Part shown: positions 51,620 to 63,860 of the stretch, one piece after another | How positions within the stretch are numbered: position 1 is the first letter of the stretch | Layout: each line of letters begins with the position of its first letter | From: Microcebus murinus | Lineage: Eukaryota > Chordata > Mammalia > Primates > Cheirogaleidae | DNA length: 64,000 bases | Reading direction: 5' to 3' | Assembly (NCBI RefSeq): GCF_040939455.1 | Contig: NC_134109.1 | Coordinates: 39,139,501-39,203,500, forward strand | The notes under the pieces: model-generated | Seen by the model: the letters and a program-made list of their open reading frames with translations, nothing else | Told to the model about the DNA's origin: nothing | Databases searched by the model: none | Translations under genes and position numbers: made by a program

Positions 51620-51740
51620 CCCCAACTTATAAATGGGTTATGTTCCAAATGTTTCTTTTAAATCTTTGTTTGAAAATTGGAACACATTCCTATAAAAATG
51701 ATCCTATATGATGGTTAGTTTCTCTGACTAGCTAACAAAA
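51620..51740. mobile_element. Possible Tigger-related terminus
   Basis: 'ccccaacttataaatgggtt' and 'gttccaaatgtttc' resemble terminal repeats of Tigger-type elements. The other end was not found. Confidence 0.35.
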
Positions 51741-52061
51741 GCTCAATTAAACCGTAATGACTTTTATAATAACTTCAGCTTGATTTCTAGGTTTGGGAGA
51801 AATGAGCCATATGGTATAGAGATGAGAAAGAAGTAAATTAAGTCTTTCTGTTTTCATGAGGCAGAACCAAGCCTAGGAAACACACGAAAAAATTATACTT
51901 GGCCAATGCCAGTTTCCCTTTCTGCACCCTTCTCCCCAGGATCCAGCCCCCCCATGTTATCTTAAATGGTTCCCACCTTGTGGCTTCCCACTCAAGTCTA
52001 ACATATTCCTACTGTGCTTCATGCTGTAGAAATTACCCACCTGCCCACTATATGAGTGATT

Positions 52062-52250
52062 TGTGAAGTATGGTCTTTGTACCACCTTCCATCAAAATCA
52101 CCTAGTGCTAGTTAAACACAGATTTCTGGATCTCACTCTAGACCTACTGAATAAGAATATCCATAGGGGTGGGGGACTAGAAATTTATCTGGATTTATAA
52201 CAAACTCTTTGAATCATTCATGGATATTTAGATTAGGAACCTCTGAAATG
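52062..52250. mobile_element. MER5A-like hAT element
   Basis: 'gtatggtctttgtaccacct', 'aaaatcacctagtgctagtt' and 'agacctactgaataagaata' follow the MER5A consensus. Confidence 0.7.
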
Positions 52251-52288
52251 AAATCTCTCATTTCATCAGAAGAGCCAATATTGTAAAT

Positions 52289-52405
52289 CAGTGTCTCTCA
52301 AACTTTGGCATGCATCAGAATCCCCTGGTGGGCTTGTGAAAACACAAATTGCTGGGCCCTCACCCCCAGAGTTTCTGATTCATTCTAACCCAGTGGTTCT
52401 CAGAC
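52289..52405. mobile_element. MER5A hAT element, partial
   Basis: 'cagtgtctctcaaactttgg' to 'cccagagtttctgattcatt', the MER5A left half; a second terminus-like 'cagtggttctcagac' follows at 52391. Confidence 0.8.
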
Positions 52406-53631
52406 AGTGGAGCATTGCAAAATGAAAATGAGACTTGCAAGATTAGAGGCTGAGATGTGTGTGTGTGTGTGTTGGGGTGAATAGACACCTGAGATATATC
52501 TAACTAGGAGTCTTTTTTCACCCTAAATTAGACCCTGTTTTTCACAGCTTCTTTCTAATTTCTCTCTAACAAAATCCCAAATAGTTCCTTTAGTAGTTCC
52601 CATAGTGAGTAAGGAGAGGTGTGGCAAGAAATCTATGCCTTTTCTAGACTTTTTCATTTTTGGAAACCTATTATGCTCCATTTATTAATATTTAAATTTC
52701 TCGACGTGAGAATTTTACTTTGGCCACCAGAGGGCTCTCCTACCATTGTATAACGTGGGAGAGAGACACGGAAATGATCCTCTAACCTGAAAAGCTTGGA
52801 GTGTTTGACAAATGCTTTTAGGGAGTTTCTACCCTATTTTGATTATTAGTTTTCCCCTGAAATTATAATAATATTTTAAAATCATTTATCGGTAAATATA
52901 TAAGAGCAATTTGTTAAACAAACGGAGGCTTGGAAGTCTGAGTCTTTACTATAGATATCGGCTAATAAAATTTGTGGTGTGATAATTGCCACGTGTGTGG
53001 GGCAGAGACATGAGAATTAGTGAGATCTTTAAAAGAGACTATTCCAGACTCTTGGTTTTTGTTTGTTTTGTTTTGTTTTCCAGACCAAGAAGCCTTCATT
53101 CAGAGTTCATATTTCATAGTTAAGATGTTTTTTCTATTGTGAATGAGGATATGAAGTGAAAGTCCCAAATGTCTTTACACATTTGTTTTATAGTTCAGTC
53201 TTTTATTACTTTTGACAGAGTGAGGGAGCTTTCAAGGCAAATAAAGGTCTTTAAATAGACAATGATATTGTTCAGAGATTAGTTATTTGTGGGCCCTAAA
53301 GACACGGTAAACACCACACCGAGAGAAGATAACATATTTCCTACCTATTCCAAAGAAATTGGTTCCTAAAAAATAAAGTATTAGTAAAATAATTTGGTTT
53401 GGTAAAGGGTAGTTTCACAGTTATGTGACCTGTGCAGCCACAGGGTCCTGTGCATAGAGGGACTCCATATGCTTGGTTTAATGCTTTTATTTTATCATCT
53501 TGAATTCTGAATAATTTTTAAACAAGGGGACTCATTTTAATTTTGCACTGGGCCCTAAAAATCGTGTAGCTGGTCCTCAGTGGAACAAATTACTTTACTG
53601 TCTTCTATCCTCCTGTTGGTTTTCTTTAGAG
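52406..53631. other. Stretch with no recognised gene
   Basis: A short TG run lies at 52454-52472. 53425-53577 ('gcactgggccctaaaaatcg') resembles an old dispersed repeat I cannot name. The rest appears unique. Confidence 0.4.
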
Positions 53632-53805
53632 AAGTAATTCTCATCCTCAGTTGCACTTTAGAATTACCTGGGGAGTTTTTGAAAATTTCAATGCTCAGGC
53701 TCCCCAGAGACCAATATCACAATCTTCATGGGTGGTTTCCAGGTATTGGTGTTTCTAAAAAGTACTCATGTGATTCCAATATGTAGCCCAGGTTGAGAAC
53801 CATTG
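53632..53805. mobile_element. MER5-related hAT element
   Basis: 'agtaattctcatcctcagtt' pairs with 'agcccaggttgagaaccatt'; 'tagaattacctggggagttt' lies inside. Confidence 0.75.
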
Positions 53806-54830
53806 TATGCTTTGGAGCCTAGTTTCTACAATCTTCCTTCAACACCAATCTCCCATGCTTGGATTGCTCTTGCAATTTAATGAGTATGTAAGATTTTAGA
53901 TTCTTCACACAGGCTTTATGGGTTAGAACAAAAGTGTATGAAATTTGAGTCCTTGATATGATGTGTTTTTTTATTATTATTTTACTATTACTTTAAAGAT
54001 TGTGGAGTTATAAAGAAAACCATCTTTCTTGGGAGTGCTCTATTTCTTATCAGTCTTCAGGGCTGCAAGTAAGGAAAAGAAGACTTGGTTGTGGGCTTTT
54101 CAAAAGTGATAAACAGGTCCGTGATTCCCACGCTCTCTTGAGAAGCATACGAAGTCTGTTGGTTCTGCCAGGGTGTGGGAACACCCATTGCTGGAGAGTG
54201 GTGGACCTTTCCCTAGAAGTGCCCTTTCCCAAGTGGCCTCTTCAAACACGCCCCAGCGGTTCCCTGCAGTCCCAGAAAACCGGCTGCCCTTGGGTGAAGT
54301 CAGCCTCTTTCCTGCTCCGAGAGGGGGACCTACCTATGCAGGTGTACCAGGTTCTTGGGAGCTACTAAATTGGATTCCTGGTACGCCCTCAACATGCAGT
54401 GGTGGGGTTCATCTAACAGTCATTCATAGAATCAGTTTGGGGAAGGGAATTTCCACTAAAGTCTCATAGAGAAACCGCATGTTTTAAATGACTGAAAAAG
54501 TTCTGCATGGCTAAAACTGGATTGTGTTTGCTCAGAAATTAGAATTAACTAAAATATTGAAGAGGGACTATTTTTGATTGGACTCTCCTCAAGGAATTAA
54601 TTCAAGAACTAAGGAAAGGGAAAAGAAAAAAAGTGAGTGTAAGAAAATGATGAGGTTCATCATAGCAGCCAAAGGCTTATCCTGCCTGGGCAAATGTAAA
54701 AACTGAACTCTCCAACCTCCCAGTGTACAGCCTGGGACTAGGGCAGCAGTTGAGCAGGATAGCTTGGCTGAAGCAAGGAAAACAGACTGTAGGGGCTGGG
54801 AGGGTCTAATGTGGAAGGCTGGTCACCCTC
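53806..54830. other. Stretch with no recognised gene; GC-richer at 54100-54400
   Basis: Overlapping frames at 54000-54368 and 54173-54469 (122 and 98 codons) have no recognisable domain. No repeat identified. Confidence 0.4.
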
Positions 54831-55450
54831 TATCGTTCTGGAAAGTTATGCAGGGAGTTTTCACAACGTCTTTCACTGGCTTTCGGCTGAAGCCCAGGTT
54901 CCTAAGACTGTTCCCAAAGTACCCCTTCCCCATCCTATACATCTTTAGATATACCTCCTTTTTCAGGAATCCTTCCTAACTAACCAGGCTTCTTTAGGCC
55001 CCTTCCTCTCTTATCTACTGAGTTACCTGCCCCTGAGCCTCAGAATTTATTGTTTTAGTAAACTTTGTTCATGGCCAGGCATAGTGGCTTATGCCTGTAA
55101 TCCCACACTTTGGTATTGCTTGAACCCAGGAGTTCCAGCCTGGGTGACAGAGGCAGACCCTGTCTCTATTAAAAAAAAAAAATTAAAAATTAACAACAAC
55201 AAAATAAACTCTGTTCAATATGGTGCCTTAACTTTCTGAAGAAGGCAGGGGCCATGTCTCATTTTGTTTTCCTCAAAGTGGAGCTAAATATACTAGGTGT
55301 TCCTGAATTTCTTAGTTTGATTAATTTCATTATAATCTCCATGGGGGAATAGACTATGACTATCTTCCCCTCCACTATACCTTCAGCTGTTGACCAAAGC
55401 CTGGAACATAGTAAGGTAACAATAAATATGTGTTGAATGAATAATTCAGG
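54831..55450 (+). mobile_element. L2 LINE 3' end, split by an Alu fragment
   Basis: 'atccttcctaactaaccagg' (54967), 'gaaggcaggggccatgtctc' (55241) and the terminal 'aataaatatgtgttgaatga' (55421) are L2 3' end text on both sides of the Alu. Confidence 0.75.
55072..55204 (+). mobile_element. Internally deleted Alu monomer
   Basis: 'tggccaggcatagtggctta' jumps from 'cacactttgg' to 'tattgcttgaacccaggagt' and then to 'ccagcctgggtgacagaggc'. TSD 'taaact(t/c)tgttca' at 55059-55071 and 55205-55217. Confidence 0.85.
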
Positions 55451-55915
55451 CCAAAACTATATACCAAATATAGCTGTCTTGCTGTAGCCTGTTGTTCCCA
55501 AGAGAGGGGGTAAGCCTCTCTGAGTTCTGAATCATTATGATGTTCAGAAACATTATAATGATAAATTATTAATTGAGAAAATGAATAAAGGAATAACCCA
55601 AGACCAGTTTCTTTGGGAATCAAGGTAGTAAGTAGGTGCTGCGTTCCGAAGTAAGGGTCAGAACCTAGAAAAAATGAGAAGCCCAGACACAAGACAAAGA
55701 CACATGAGCAGACACTTGGTGAGAAGGGAAGCGTCCAGGGCTGATCCTTCAGCCAATTCACATTTACAGACATTGATACTCATCAGCTCTTTCCAAGAAA
55801 GTACTAGACAATTATTCATTAAACCTTTAAGAGATTACTCAGCCCAATTATTAACTCTTGGAAAACAAATTATAAAAATTCGTGTTTACATTTTAAAAAT
55901 AATTTTACTGTTTAT
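55451..55915. other. Stretch with no recognised feature
   Basis: No repeat or gene recognised. The minus-strand frame at 55375-55773 has no known domain. Confidence 0.4.
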
Positions 55916-56790
55916 AAAATTAATTTGGGGATTTCTGGATCTGGCAATGTAGCAAATGAAAGTCATCTATAATTACTCCTTCTGCAAACACAATGTTATA
56001 TAAAATAACACACATTAAAAATAACATAGCTGAGGTCATAGGAGAAATGGGAAATCTTCAGATGCCAGAGATGAAAGAGGAACTGAAAACAAGGCAGTGA
56101 GCTTAAGAGCTGATGAGCACCTCCCCAGAAAAATTAGTGGTCCTGGAAACCTTGCTTGGGGGTTTTTGTTTTAACACCAAAGCATTGGACCCCTCAGAGA
56201 CTGACATCTCTGCATAAAGTTGAAAACCTTAAAAGATTTGTACCCTAAATGAAAGGGCAGACTACCAAAAAAAAAAAAAAAAAAAAATCATACACCAGCA
56301 CTAAGAGAAGACAAGGAAAATTCTCTGTGTTTGTCCCTGAGGGGAGGGCAATGGAAGAGGAACTATTTGTGCTTTGTGCAAGTTTGAGGTCAAACTTTAC
56401 AAGATTGTCTAGGAATGTCCAAAACTGTTCCTGGTGCTCTTGGTAAAGCAAACATAAATGCTCTCTGGAGCAACACTACCAAAACCCATGCCATCTGACA
56501 GGAAAGAAAAAAGCCAAACCGAAAGTGATTTCACAGAAAGAATTAGCAAATAATCATGGAAATAATCCATTGTAAGAAAGAGTCAGCAGGAAAACAAGAG
56601 TCACAACACCAGAAATGTCAGATATTAGGAAGACTATAAGGATGGAAATAAAATAAGCATGAAAAATTTATTAACGACACTAAGAAAATATCAAACCTTT
56701 AAGAAAGAATAAGACATGATGAAAAATATTTGAGAACAAAAAAAAAACTTTCAGAAATAAGAGTATTGTCACTGAAAAATTCAATTGGTG
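55916..56790 (+). mobile_element. L1M-type LINE 5'/ORF1-region fragment
   Basis: A-rich text with 'aatcatggaaataatccatt' (56552) and 'aaggcagtgagcttaagagc' (56091) resembles old L1M 5' or ORF1-region sequence. An A-tract sits at 56269-56287. Assignment tentative. Confidence 0.45.
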
Positions 56791-56799
56791 TGGGCTCTT

Positions 56800-56985
56800 A
56801 TCAAAAATATATATTGTGAATTTCTTTTCCCAGTCTGTGGCTTTTTTAATCTCTTAAATAATATTTTTGAAGAATTTCTTAATTTTAATAAAGTCCAATT
56901 TATGACATCGACAAAAAAAGAAAACCATGTCTCTTAACTATAGGTCTTGTATTTCCTTTAAAGTAACAAATTAATGTACTCTGGA
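56800..56985 (-). mobile_element. L1 ORF2 fragment, antisense
   Basis: 'ttttcccagtctgtggcttt' and 'ttaataaagtccaatttatg' are antisense L1 ORF2 3' text. Confidence 0.65.
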
Positions 56986-57860
56986 AAGAAAAACCTCAGT
57001 TATTTAGTGAAATTAAAACTAAAGATGAAAATACATAGACTTTCCTGTTCTTTGCTAATGGCTGAATATTCACTAAGCACCTCGCCCTGGCTGGGCCTGC
57101 ATCAGGTTTCATTAAATGCCTCTCTTCTATCCGAAGGGTTTTTGGGGCACTAATTGTTTTTTCCTTCTGAGTCACCTGTGGGCTTTGGCAATAATCTAGA
57201 AGCGTCTGGTCTCAATCCTTCTGGATTACAGGAATTGAAGGCCCCAATTAGAGACCTGGGGTCCTGCAAGGGCAAATCCTTTTAACCTTAATTCACTGGG
57301 GGCCTCCTCTGAGCAGAAGCTGTTTTTCTGCCTTCACCCTTACAAAATAGCACACAAAGAATTGCCTTCTCCTTAGTGTGTCTTCCTATAGTTATGTCTA
57401 TATACAGGTAATTTAGGGATTAATTCCAACCCTAGGTATTTTACTATGAGAATTATATTAAATCTTTTCACTTGCTTAGCTTTGAATTGGGCATTGAACA
57501 GAGGAATAGGACATTTACAGCAAAGTAATTAAATGTTTAATGAAAATATTAGTAAGCTGTAACCCAAAGAGGATGAAAAATAAAATAATCCCTTGGCTCT
57601 TGGAGCTTAGAGATTCAAACCCATGTGTAGGCAGTGTTTTAGTGTTATGACTTATGGTCAAATGAGAAATAAGAGATGTGGTGAAACCAAAGTTTAAAAT
57701 AAGGTATTTTGCTGTTGAACAGTGTCTCTTTAGCAAATAGTCACTGAATAAGAGAGACCTAAATAATTTATGCATATAATTTCAAATTCTGAAGAGTGAA
57801 TATGTTCTTTACATACGTCACTCTCTGAAGTGAAGTGTGTATTTTTTTAGGTTCATAAAA
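56986..57860. other. Repeat-poor stretch with no recognised gene
   Basis: 57040-57480 has several homeodomain-like TAATT cores ('gggcactaattgtttttt', 'ccccaattagagacc', 'ccttaattcactg', 'gggattaattcc') and no recognised repeat. It is a candidate non-coding conserved element by appearance only. Confidence 0.4.
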
Positions 57861-57869
57861 ATACCACTG

Positions 57870-58740
57870 AATGAGCACCCATTAGAAACCAGATATTATG
57901 CCAGGTGCTTTATGTATATTATGTCTAAACCTCAGGACAATCATTCAAGGTAATGAATATTGTCCTATTGTATTCCTTCCTCAAATTTTTAGAAGAGATT
58001 GAGAAGGATTGGTATTAGTTCTTTAAATGTTTGGTAGAATTCAGCAGTGACATCATCACGTTCTGGACATTCCTTTGATACGATACTTTTTATTACAAAT
58101 TTAATCCCCTTACTTGTTATTGGTCTGTTCAGACTTTCTATTTTTTCCATGATTCAGTGTTGGTAGGTTGTGAGTCTAGGAATTTATCCATTTCTTCTAG
58201 GTTATCCAATTTGTTGGCATATAATTGTTCCTAGTAGTCTATTATAATCCTTTGTATTTCTGTGGCATCAGTTGTAGTGTCTCCTATTTCATTTCTGATT
58301 TTATTTGTTTTCTCTTTTTTCTCAGTCTAGCCAAAGATTTGTCAGTTTTGTTTGTTTATTCAAAAAGCCAACTCTTAGTTTCATTGATCTTTTCTATTGT
58401 TTTTATAGTCTGTATTTCATTTATTTCTGCTCTGAGCTTTATTATTTCCTTCTTCTACTACTTTGGGCTCAGTTTGTTCTCTTTCTAGTTCCTTGAGGAA
58501 ACAATGTTAGGTTGTTTCTTTCTTATTTTTTGATTTAGTTTTTTTATTGCTGTAAACTTTTTTCTTAGAACTGATTTTTGTGCATCCCCATTGTCCCATT
58601 TTAGAGATGAGGAAACTGATCCTTAGACAAGTTAAATGATTTTGCCTGGGTCACACTGCCTGTAAGTATCAGAACTAGAACTCTCAACGACCTCTTATCT
58701 CCAAACTCTGCCTATTTTTACTATACTACACAGTTTCTAG
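57870..58740 (-). mobile_element. MIR SINE, antisense, split by an L1
   Basis: 'tatgccaggtgctttatgta' (57897) and 'cattttagagatgaggaaac' (58599) are the two halves of one antisense MIR, separated by about 600 bases of L1. 'attgtcc' flanks the insert on both sides. Confidence 0.75.
57990..58590 (-). mobile_element. L1 ORF2 fragment, antisense, inside the MIR
   Basis: 'tagaattcagcagtgacatc', 'ttggcatataattgttccta' and 'ggtgtctcctatttcatttc'-like text near 58277 are antisense L1 reverse transcriptase. There is no antisense A-tail at its left end, so it is 3'-truncated or rearranged. Stops in every frame. Confidence 0.85.
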
Positions 58741-58749
58741 AAGTTATTG

Positions 58750-59340
58750 GCATAGTATTTTTTTAAAATTGTGATAAAATATACATAACATAAAACTTAC
58801 CATTTTAGCCACTGAAAGTGTACAATTCAGTGATATTAAATACACTTACATTGTTGCACAACCATTACCGTTATCCATCTCAAGAATTTTTTTGTCATCC
58901 CTAACTCTGTACCTGGCGAACAATAGCTCCCCATTTCCTCCTCCCAAGTTTCTGGTAACTGCTCTTCTACTTTCTGTTTCCATGAATTTGGCTATTCGAG
59001 GTGTCTCATATAAGTGAAATTATACAATATTTGTTCTGTTGTGTCTGGTTTATTTCACTTAGCATAAAGTTTTTAAGGTTCATCTATGTTGTAGCATGTA
59101 TCAGAATTTCATCCCTTTTTAAGGCCGAAGAATATTTCATTGTATACATAGATCACGTTTTGTTTATTCATTCATTGATGGACACTTGGGTTGTTTCCAC
59201 CTTTTGGATATTGTGAATAATGCTGCTATGAACATTAGTGTTGGAATATCTGTCCAAGTCCCTGCTTTCAATTCTTTTGGGTATATACCCAGAAGTGGAA
59301 TTGCTGGATCATATATATGGTAATTTTATATTTAATTTTT
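58750..59340 (-). mobile_element. L1 3' UTR and ORF2 end, antisense
   Basis: 'agtgtacaattcagtgatat' (58818) is the 3' UTR; 'gatggacacttgggttgttt' (59177) and 'gtatatacccagaagtggaa' (59280) are antisense ORF2 C-terminal text. Confidence 0.85.
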
Positions 59341-60270
59341 GGGGGGGAAGTACCATATTGTCTTGAAGACATAGGATTTTACATTAGGGCATTTGATTTT
59401 AAAAACAAATCCTATACATAGAATGCTGTGGCAAAATTCAGTTATGGAATAGCAAATGTACCAAGGGACAGGTCTGTCTCCTTGCTTTGTAGGTTCTTAT
59501 CAGGCAAAGAGTTAAGGGAGCATGGAAGTCATTGAGGGGTACACGATGAAGAAGAGATCTTCCTCCCCTTAGTGTGGGTCTTTTACCAACAAGTGGGCAT
59601 CCATGTCTGTCTGACTCTTGCCCTGGGTGTTCCAATAAGAAGGAAATTCTTTTGAAAGTGTGCATTGGTAGAATTATCTTCTCAATAAAAGTAGACCCAA
59701 GCATTCTTTCCAGGTTCTGGAGGGAGCAAAGCTTAATCTCTGATGATTTTATTGTTCAAATTACATATGCACAGGACCACCCTGCAGCTACACATATTGA
59801 ATCATTGCATGTTTAAACTAGTTGTTGTCATGTTTTCATATCACAATAGTGCTAATAGATATAGCCACTGCTGGGCTTCTTTCTCTGTGGGGCCAGGCCT
59901 AGTAAGAACCAATGGTAAAAAAATAAATAAATAAAAACAGCATTTGGCAGGGTGGATGTTGGGCAATTAATGATGATTTACTAATAGATTTCAGCTGTGC
60001 CTCTAATGCCTTCTGCATTAATGGACATTTAATGGCATCCTATGAATTTGCTTTGGCAAGAATCATGTGCGCCCGTATTCAATTCAGCAAACATTTATTG
60101 CAGTGTCTGTTCTGTCCTACTATTAGAAGTAAATAAACAAAGAACTAAAGGGCACACCAAGGATTACCCATATACTTAATCCCAGACTTTCTTCTCCATT
60201 TAAATGGTGGTAGAATTTGAATGGGATTGTGGAAGTTATACAGTCCGATTTCCCTCTCCCTGCTCCACTT
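59341..60270. other. Stretch with no recognised gene
   Basis: No confident element. Short A-rich run at 59920-59940. Frames of up to 88 codons on both strands show no known domain. Confidence 0.4.
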
Positions 60271-60314
60271 TCTCAATGTGTTACAGATGAGGAAACAGGC
60301 CCACAAAGATGGAG

Positions 60315-60425
60315 CTGTTATGAACACAAAGATCTGGGTTTGAATCCCTACTTATGTATGTGCATTTTTGGGTAATTTACTTAAACTTTCTTAATCTCAG
60401 TTTCTTCATCTATAAAGGTGAGTTT
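60315..60425 (+). mobile_element. MIR SINE fragment
   Basis: 'tctgggtttgaatccctact' and 'ctcagtttcttcatctataa' are MIR landmarks. Confidence 0.75.
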
Positions 60426-60429
60426 CAGA

Positions 60430-61175
60430 CATTCTCTTTATTCTGAAATAGTCTCTCCACTGACCATACCTTTCATATTTTTCTCATTTTCCTCTGGTTA
60501 TTTACGCTCTCGTTTCATAGTCCCTTCTCCTTGATTTGTCTCTTAAATATTAGAATTATTAGAAATCTAACCTAGGCCTTCCTCCTTTATTTCCCCATGT
60601 TCTTTCCTTGGGAAATCTCAAGGAAGTTAAGCTGGTGACCCCTAATCGGTATGTCATGCTCTGAAATTTCTCCTAAGCTCTAAACCACATACCCATTTGT
60701 CTTCTTGATATCCCTGTGGGGATGCCATAGTCCTTCACTTTAAACTGCACATGACCAAAGCTGAACTGAGGATCTTTATCCATGCCTGTACCTTCCCCAG
60801 TATTTGTTATCTAAATAAAATAATAATATACTGAGTTTTTCCAAGTCAGAAACTGAGAATCTTTTATAGCTAAGCAAATTGCCAAGTCCTGTTGCTTCTA
60901 CCTACTGTATATCTCTGTTACCCATGTCTGTCTTCATCCCTTCTGCCTCTCTATTGCTACTGTCCTCATTCAGAGTCCTGACCTACCACCACTGTCTCCT
61001 AAATGATCTTCCTGCTACAAATCTCACTCCCCTCCAATCCATTCTGCAAACCACACTCAGAGTTATCTATCACTCAAACACATCTTCAATAGAGGAACAT
61101 CTCTATTTACAATCTTCCAATGGCCTCCTGTTGCTCTTAGACAAAACCCAAAGTTCTAAGCCTGTGTAGCAGGGT
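60430..61175 (+). mobile_element. L2 LINE fragment
   Basis: 'actgcacatgaccaaagctg' (60743), 'ctcccctccaatccattctg' (61026) and 'tccaatggcctcctgttgct' (61117) follow L2 ORF2 in order. The 96-codon frame at 60879 lies within this copy. Confidence 0.75.
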
Positions 61176-61780
61176 AGAACATTGATTATCATAACAACTG
61201 GAACTGGAATTTGTCTTATTAGGGAGAAAATGGTCTTTGTTAAGAAAAATACTTCAACAAATTACTTGGGATGGGCTGAGACAAGTTCTAATGATGTGAG
61301 ATGCCAGAAGCCAAGGTAACAAAATAATGTCAATCAAGATAAACAGAAGTATGGAGGTAATGCAAGTCCTGATGGTGAAGTGATTGAGGACTTGAGAGGA
61401 TCAAAATTCTAGCGTTCACTTTAATTTGTACATTGAAATAATATGAGCCTTTTATACACTTTGTAAAATCTGCTACTTACAAAAATTACCTGGGTGTGTG
61501 GGTGATTATGTGTGTGCATATGTAATATTGTGTGTGTATGTGTGTGTGTAAAAGAAAAGAAAAGAATGGTCCAGTGTCTTGGTCAACATTATGTAGGAAT
61601 AGAACCAGGACTCATTTGTTGCAGTGATGACCCTTTAACTGAATTAATCAGGAATTCAGAGTCAGTAATAGAAACCTACCAGAAATTGGCTGAAATCCTG
61701 GGAAAGGTTTTGGACTCTCCCAAATCCTGTGGAATTGGTTTTTGGGTCTGCTTGTCCAGATCTTTATCTAGGTGACATTG
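61176..61780. other. Stretch with no recognised gene
   Basis: No element recognised apart from a TG-rich run near 61528-61549. Confidence 0.4.
61528..61549 (+). repeat. Short (TG)n run
   Basis: About 10 TG units with one interruption. Confidence 0.8.
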
Positions 61781-62400
61781 CACTTGATTTACAGTATCTT
61801 CCATTATCTCTCCACTGTCTTTGTCTTCAAGTTTATCTCATTTTTCTTTCTGGTGGACCCCAACCATGCTATAATAACTTCTTCCATTTACTCAATCTTG
61901 CTATAAATCATCTCTCCTTTCCATGCTGTTGCAAATGGAGAACTGGTTTTCTGATTTTTTTTTTTTTTTTTTTTTGAGACAGAGTCTCACTTTGTTGCCC
62001 AGGCTAGAGTGAGTGCCGTGGCGTCAGCCTGGCTCACAGCAACCTCAATCTCCGGGGCTCAGCGATCCTACTGCCTCAGCCTCCCGAGTAGCTGGGACTA
62101 TAGGCATGCGCCACCATGCCCAGCTAATTTTTTTTTTTGTATATATATTTTTAGTTGGTCAATTAATTTATTTCTATTTTTGGTAGAGACGGGATCTTGC
62201 TCAGGCTGGTTTCGAACTCCTGACCTTGAGCAATCCTCCCGCCTCGGCCTCCCAAAGTGCTAGGATTATAGGCATGAGCCACCGTGCCCGGCTGGTTTTC
62301 TGATTTTTAACTGAGCTAACTCTATTTTTCCTTCAGATTGCAGCTTAAAGGTAATTTCCTCAGGAAACTTTTCTTGATCTTTATCTAACTCTGTTTATAA
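61781..62400 (+). mobile_element. Possible L2 fragment split by an Alu
   Basis: 'aaacttttcttgatctttat' after the Alu and the C/T-rich text before it are L2-like but weak. Confidence 0.35.
61960..62291 (-). mobile_element. Alu SINE, lemur type, antisense
   Basis: 'gagacagagtctcactttgt' to 'gccaccgtgcccgg', with the lemur block 'agttggtcaattaattta'. Flanked by the 17-bp TSD 'ctggttttctgattttt' at 61943-61959 and 62292-62308. Confidence 0.95.
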
Positions 62401-63860
62401 GGTGGGCTGCCAGTGAATTAAGTACCTAATCTATATGGGAAAGGTAAAACTATAAAGTTAATAGGAATAATATAGGAAAAATATTTTTATGGCCTAGGTA
62501 GGAAGCAAAAACATACAAAGAAACACTGATGAACTTGATTCTACCAATACTTGTTTTGTTCAGCAAATAATAGTATAGACAAAGGTAACAGATATGACAA
62601 ATTGGGAGAAAATGCTTGTAAGGATCTAATGTATAGACTATATAAAGCACTCCTGCAAATCAACAAGGAAAGCACAGGAACTCCAACAGAAAAATATGGG
62701 CAAGGCTTATATGAATAAGCAATACACAGAAAAAGAAACACAAAAGGTTAACAAACATATGAAGAGATGCTCAAACCCACTAGTAATTAGAGATTGTTCA
62801 GTGCTAAATAACAAGCAACATCATCAGGCATTAGACAGACAATTAGTCAGGTGATGGCAAGTGCTGTCAGGGTGTAAAGACAGATAAACCTTCATGCCCG
62901 GCTTAGCAACCTTTGAGAGATCAATCTAGTGCTACATGATCAAGTTAAGTGTACCTAGTCCCTATGAGCCACCGGTTCCCTCCTTGGCCCATATTCCTCT
63001 ATAGTCTATGAGAAAACATGTTTGTTGATGTTAAGCCCTAAGTTGTTTGTGCACTGGGAAGTTGGCAGTAAAGTAGGTATCCATCACTAGGGGAGTAAAA
63101 ATGGAAAACATTGGTCAATATGCACTGTGGAATACTATGAAGCAAGTAAGAAGTAATGAATTAGATGTTCACACAGCAATGTGGAAAAGCCTTATAAATG
63201 GCACTGAATGGAAAAGCAATGAATGGGATGAGATCTTTAGCAGGATACCATTTAAGAAAATCCAAGATATTCTTTACACAGGTGAATGGACAGACTATGG
63301 TACAGCAACACAATGGAATATTATTCAGTGATAAAAAGAAATGAGCTCTCAAACCACGAAGAGCCATAAAGAAACCTTAAATGTTTATTGCTGAGTGAAA
63401 GAAGCTATATGATTCCAACCATGTCATTCTGAAAAAGATAAAATTATGGCAACAGTAAAAAAAGCAGCAGTTGCCAGGGGTTTGGAGGGGAGAGAGAGAG
63501 GTGTGAAGAGGTGGAGCACATGGGATTTTTAGGGCAGTGAAACTATTCTGACTGATACTGTCATGTTGGTATATGTAATAGTACATTTTTCAAAACTCAT
63601 AGAATGTTCAGCACAAAGAGTGAAACTTAATGTAAAATTTGGACTTTAGTTAATAATAATGTATCAATATAGGTTCATTAATTGTAACAAATGTACCACA
63701 TGAATGCAAGATCTTAATATAGGGGAAACTGAAAGTGGGGGAGGGGTGGGGGCACAGAGAGAAAGTATATGGCAACTCTGTAATTGCTATTCCATTTTTT
63801 TTCTGTAAATATAAAACAATTCTAAGAAATAAAATCTGTTATTTTTTTAGTGGCAAAAAA
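62401..63860 (+). mobile_element. L1M-type LINE, ORF2 end and complete 3' end
   Basis: 'aaattgggagaaaatgcttg' (62600), 'gaagagatgctcaaacccac' (62760) and 'caacacaatggaatattatt' (63307) lead through ORF2. 'ataggttcattaattgtaac' (63670) and the terminal 'agaaataaaatctgttattt' (63825) complete the 3' end. Decayed and without an open frame. Confidence 0.75.

Noticed and set aside
54000..54469. Overlapping frames of 122 and 98 codons in a GC-richer patch
   Set aside because: Two frames overlap on the same strand with no recognisable similarity and no exon boundaries.
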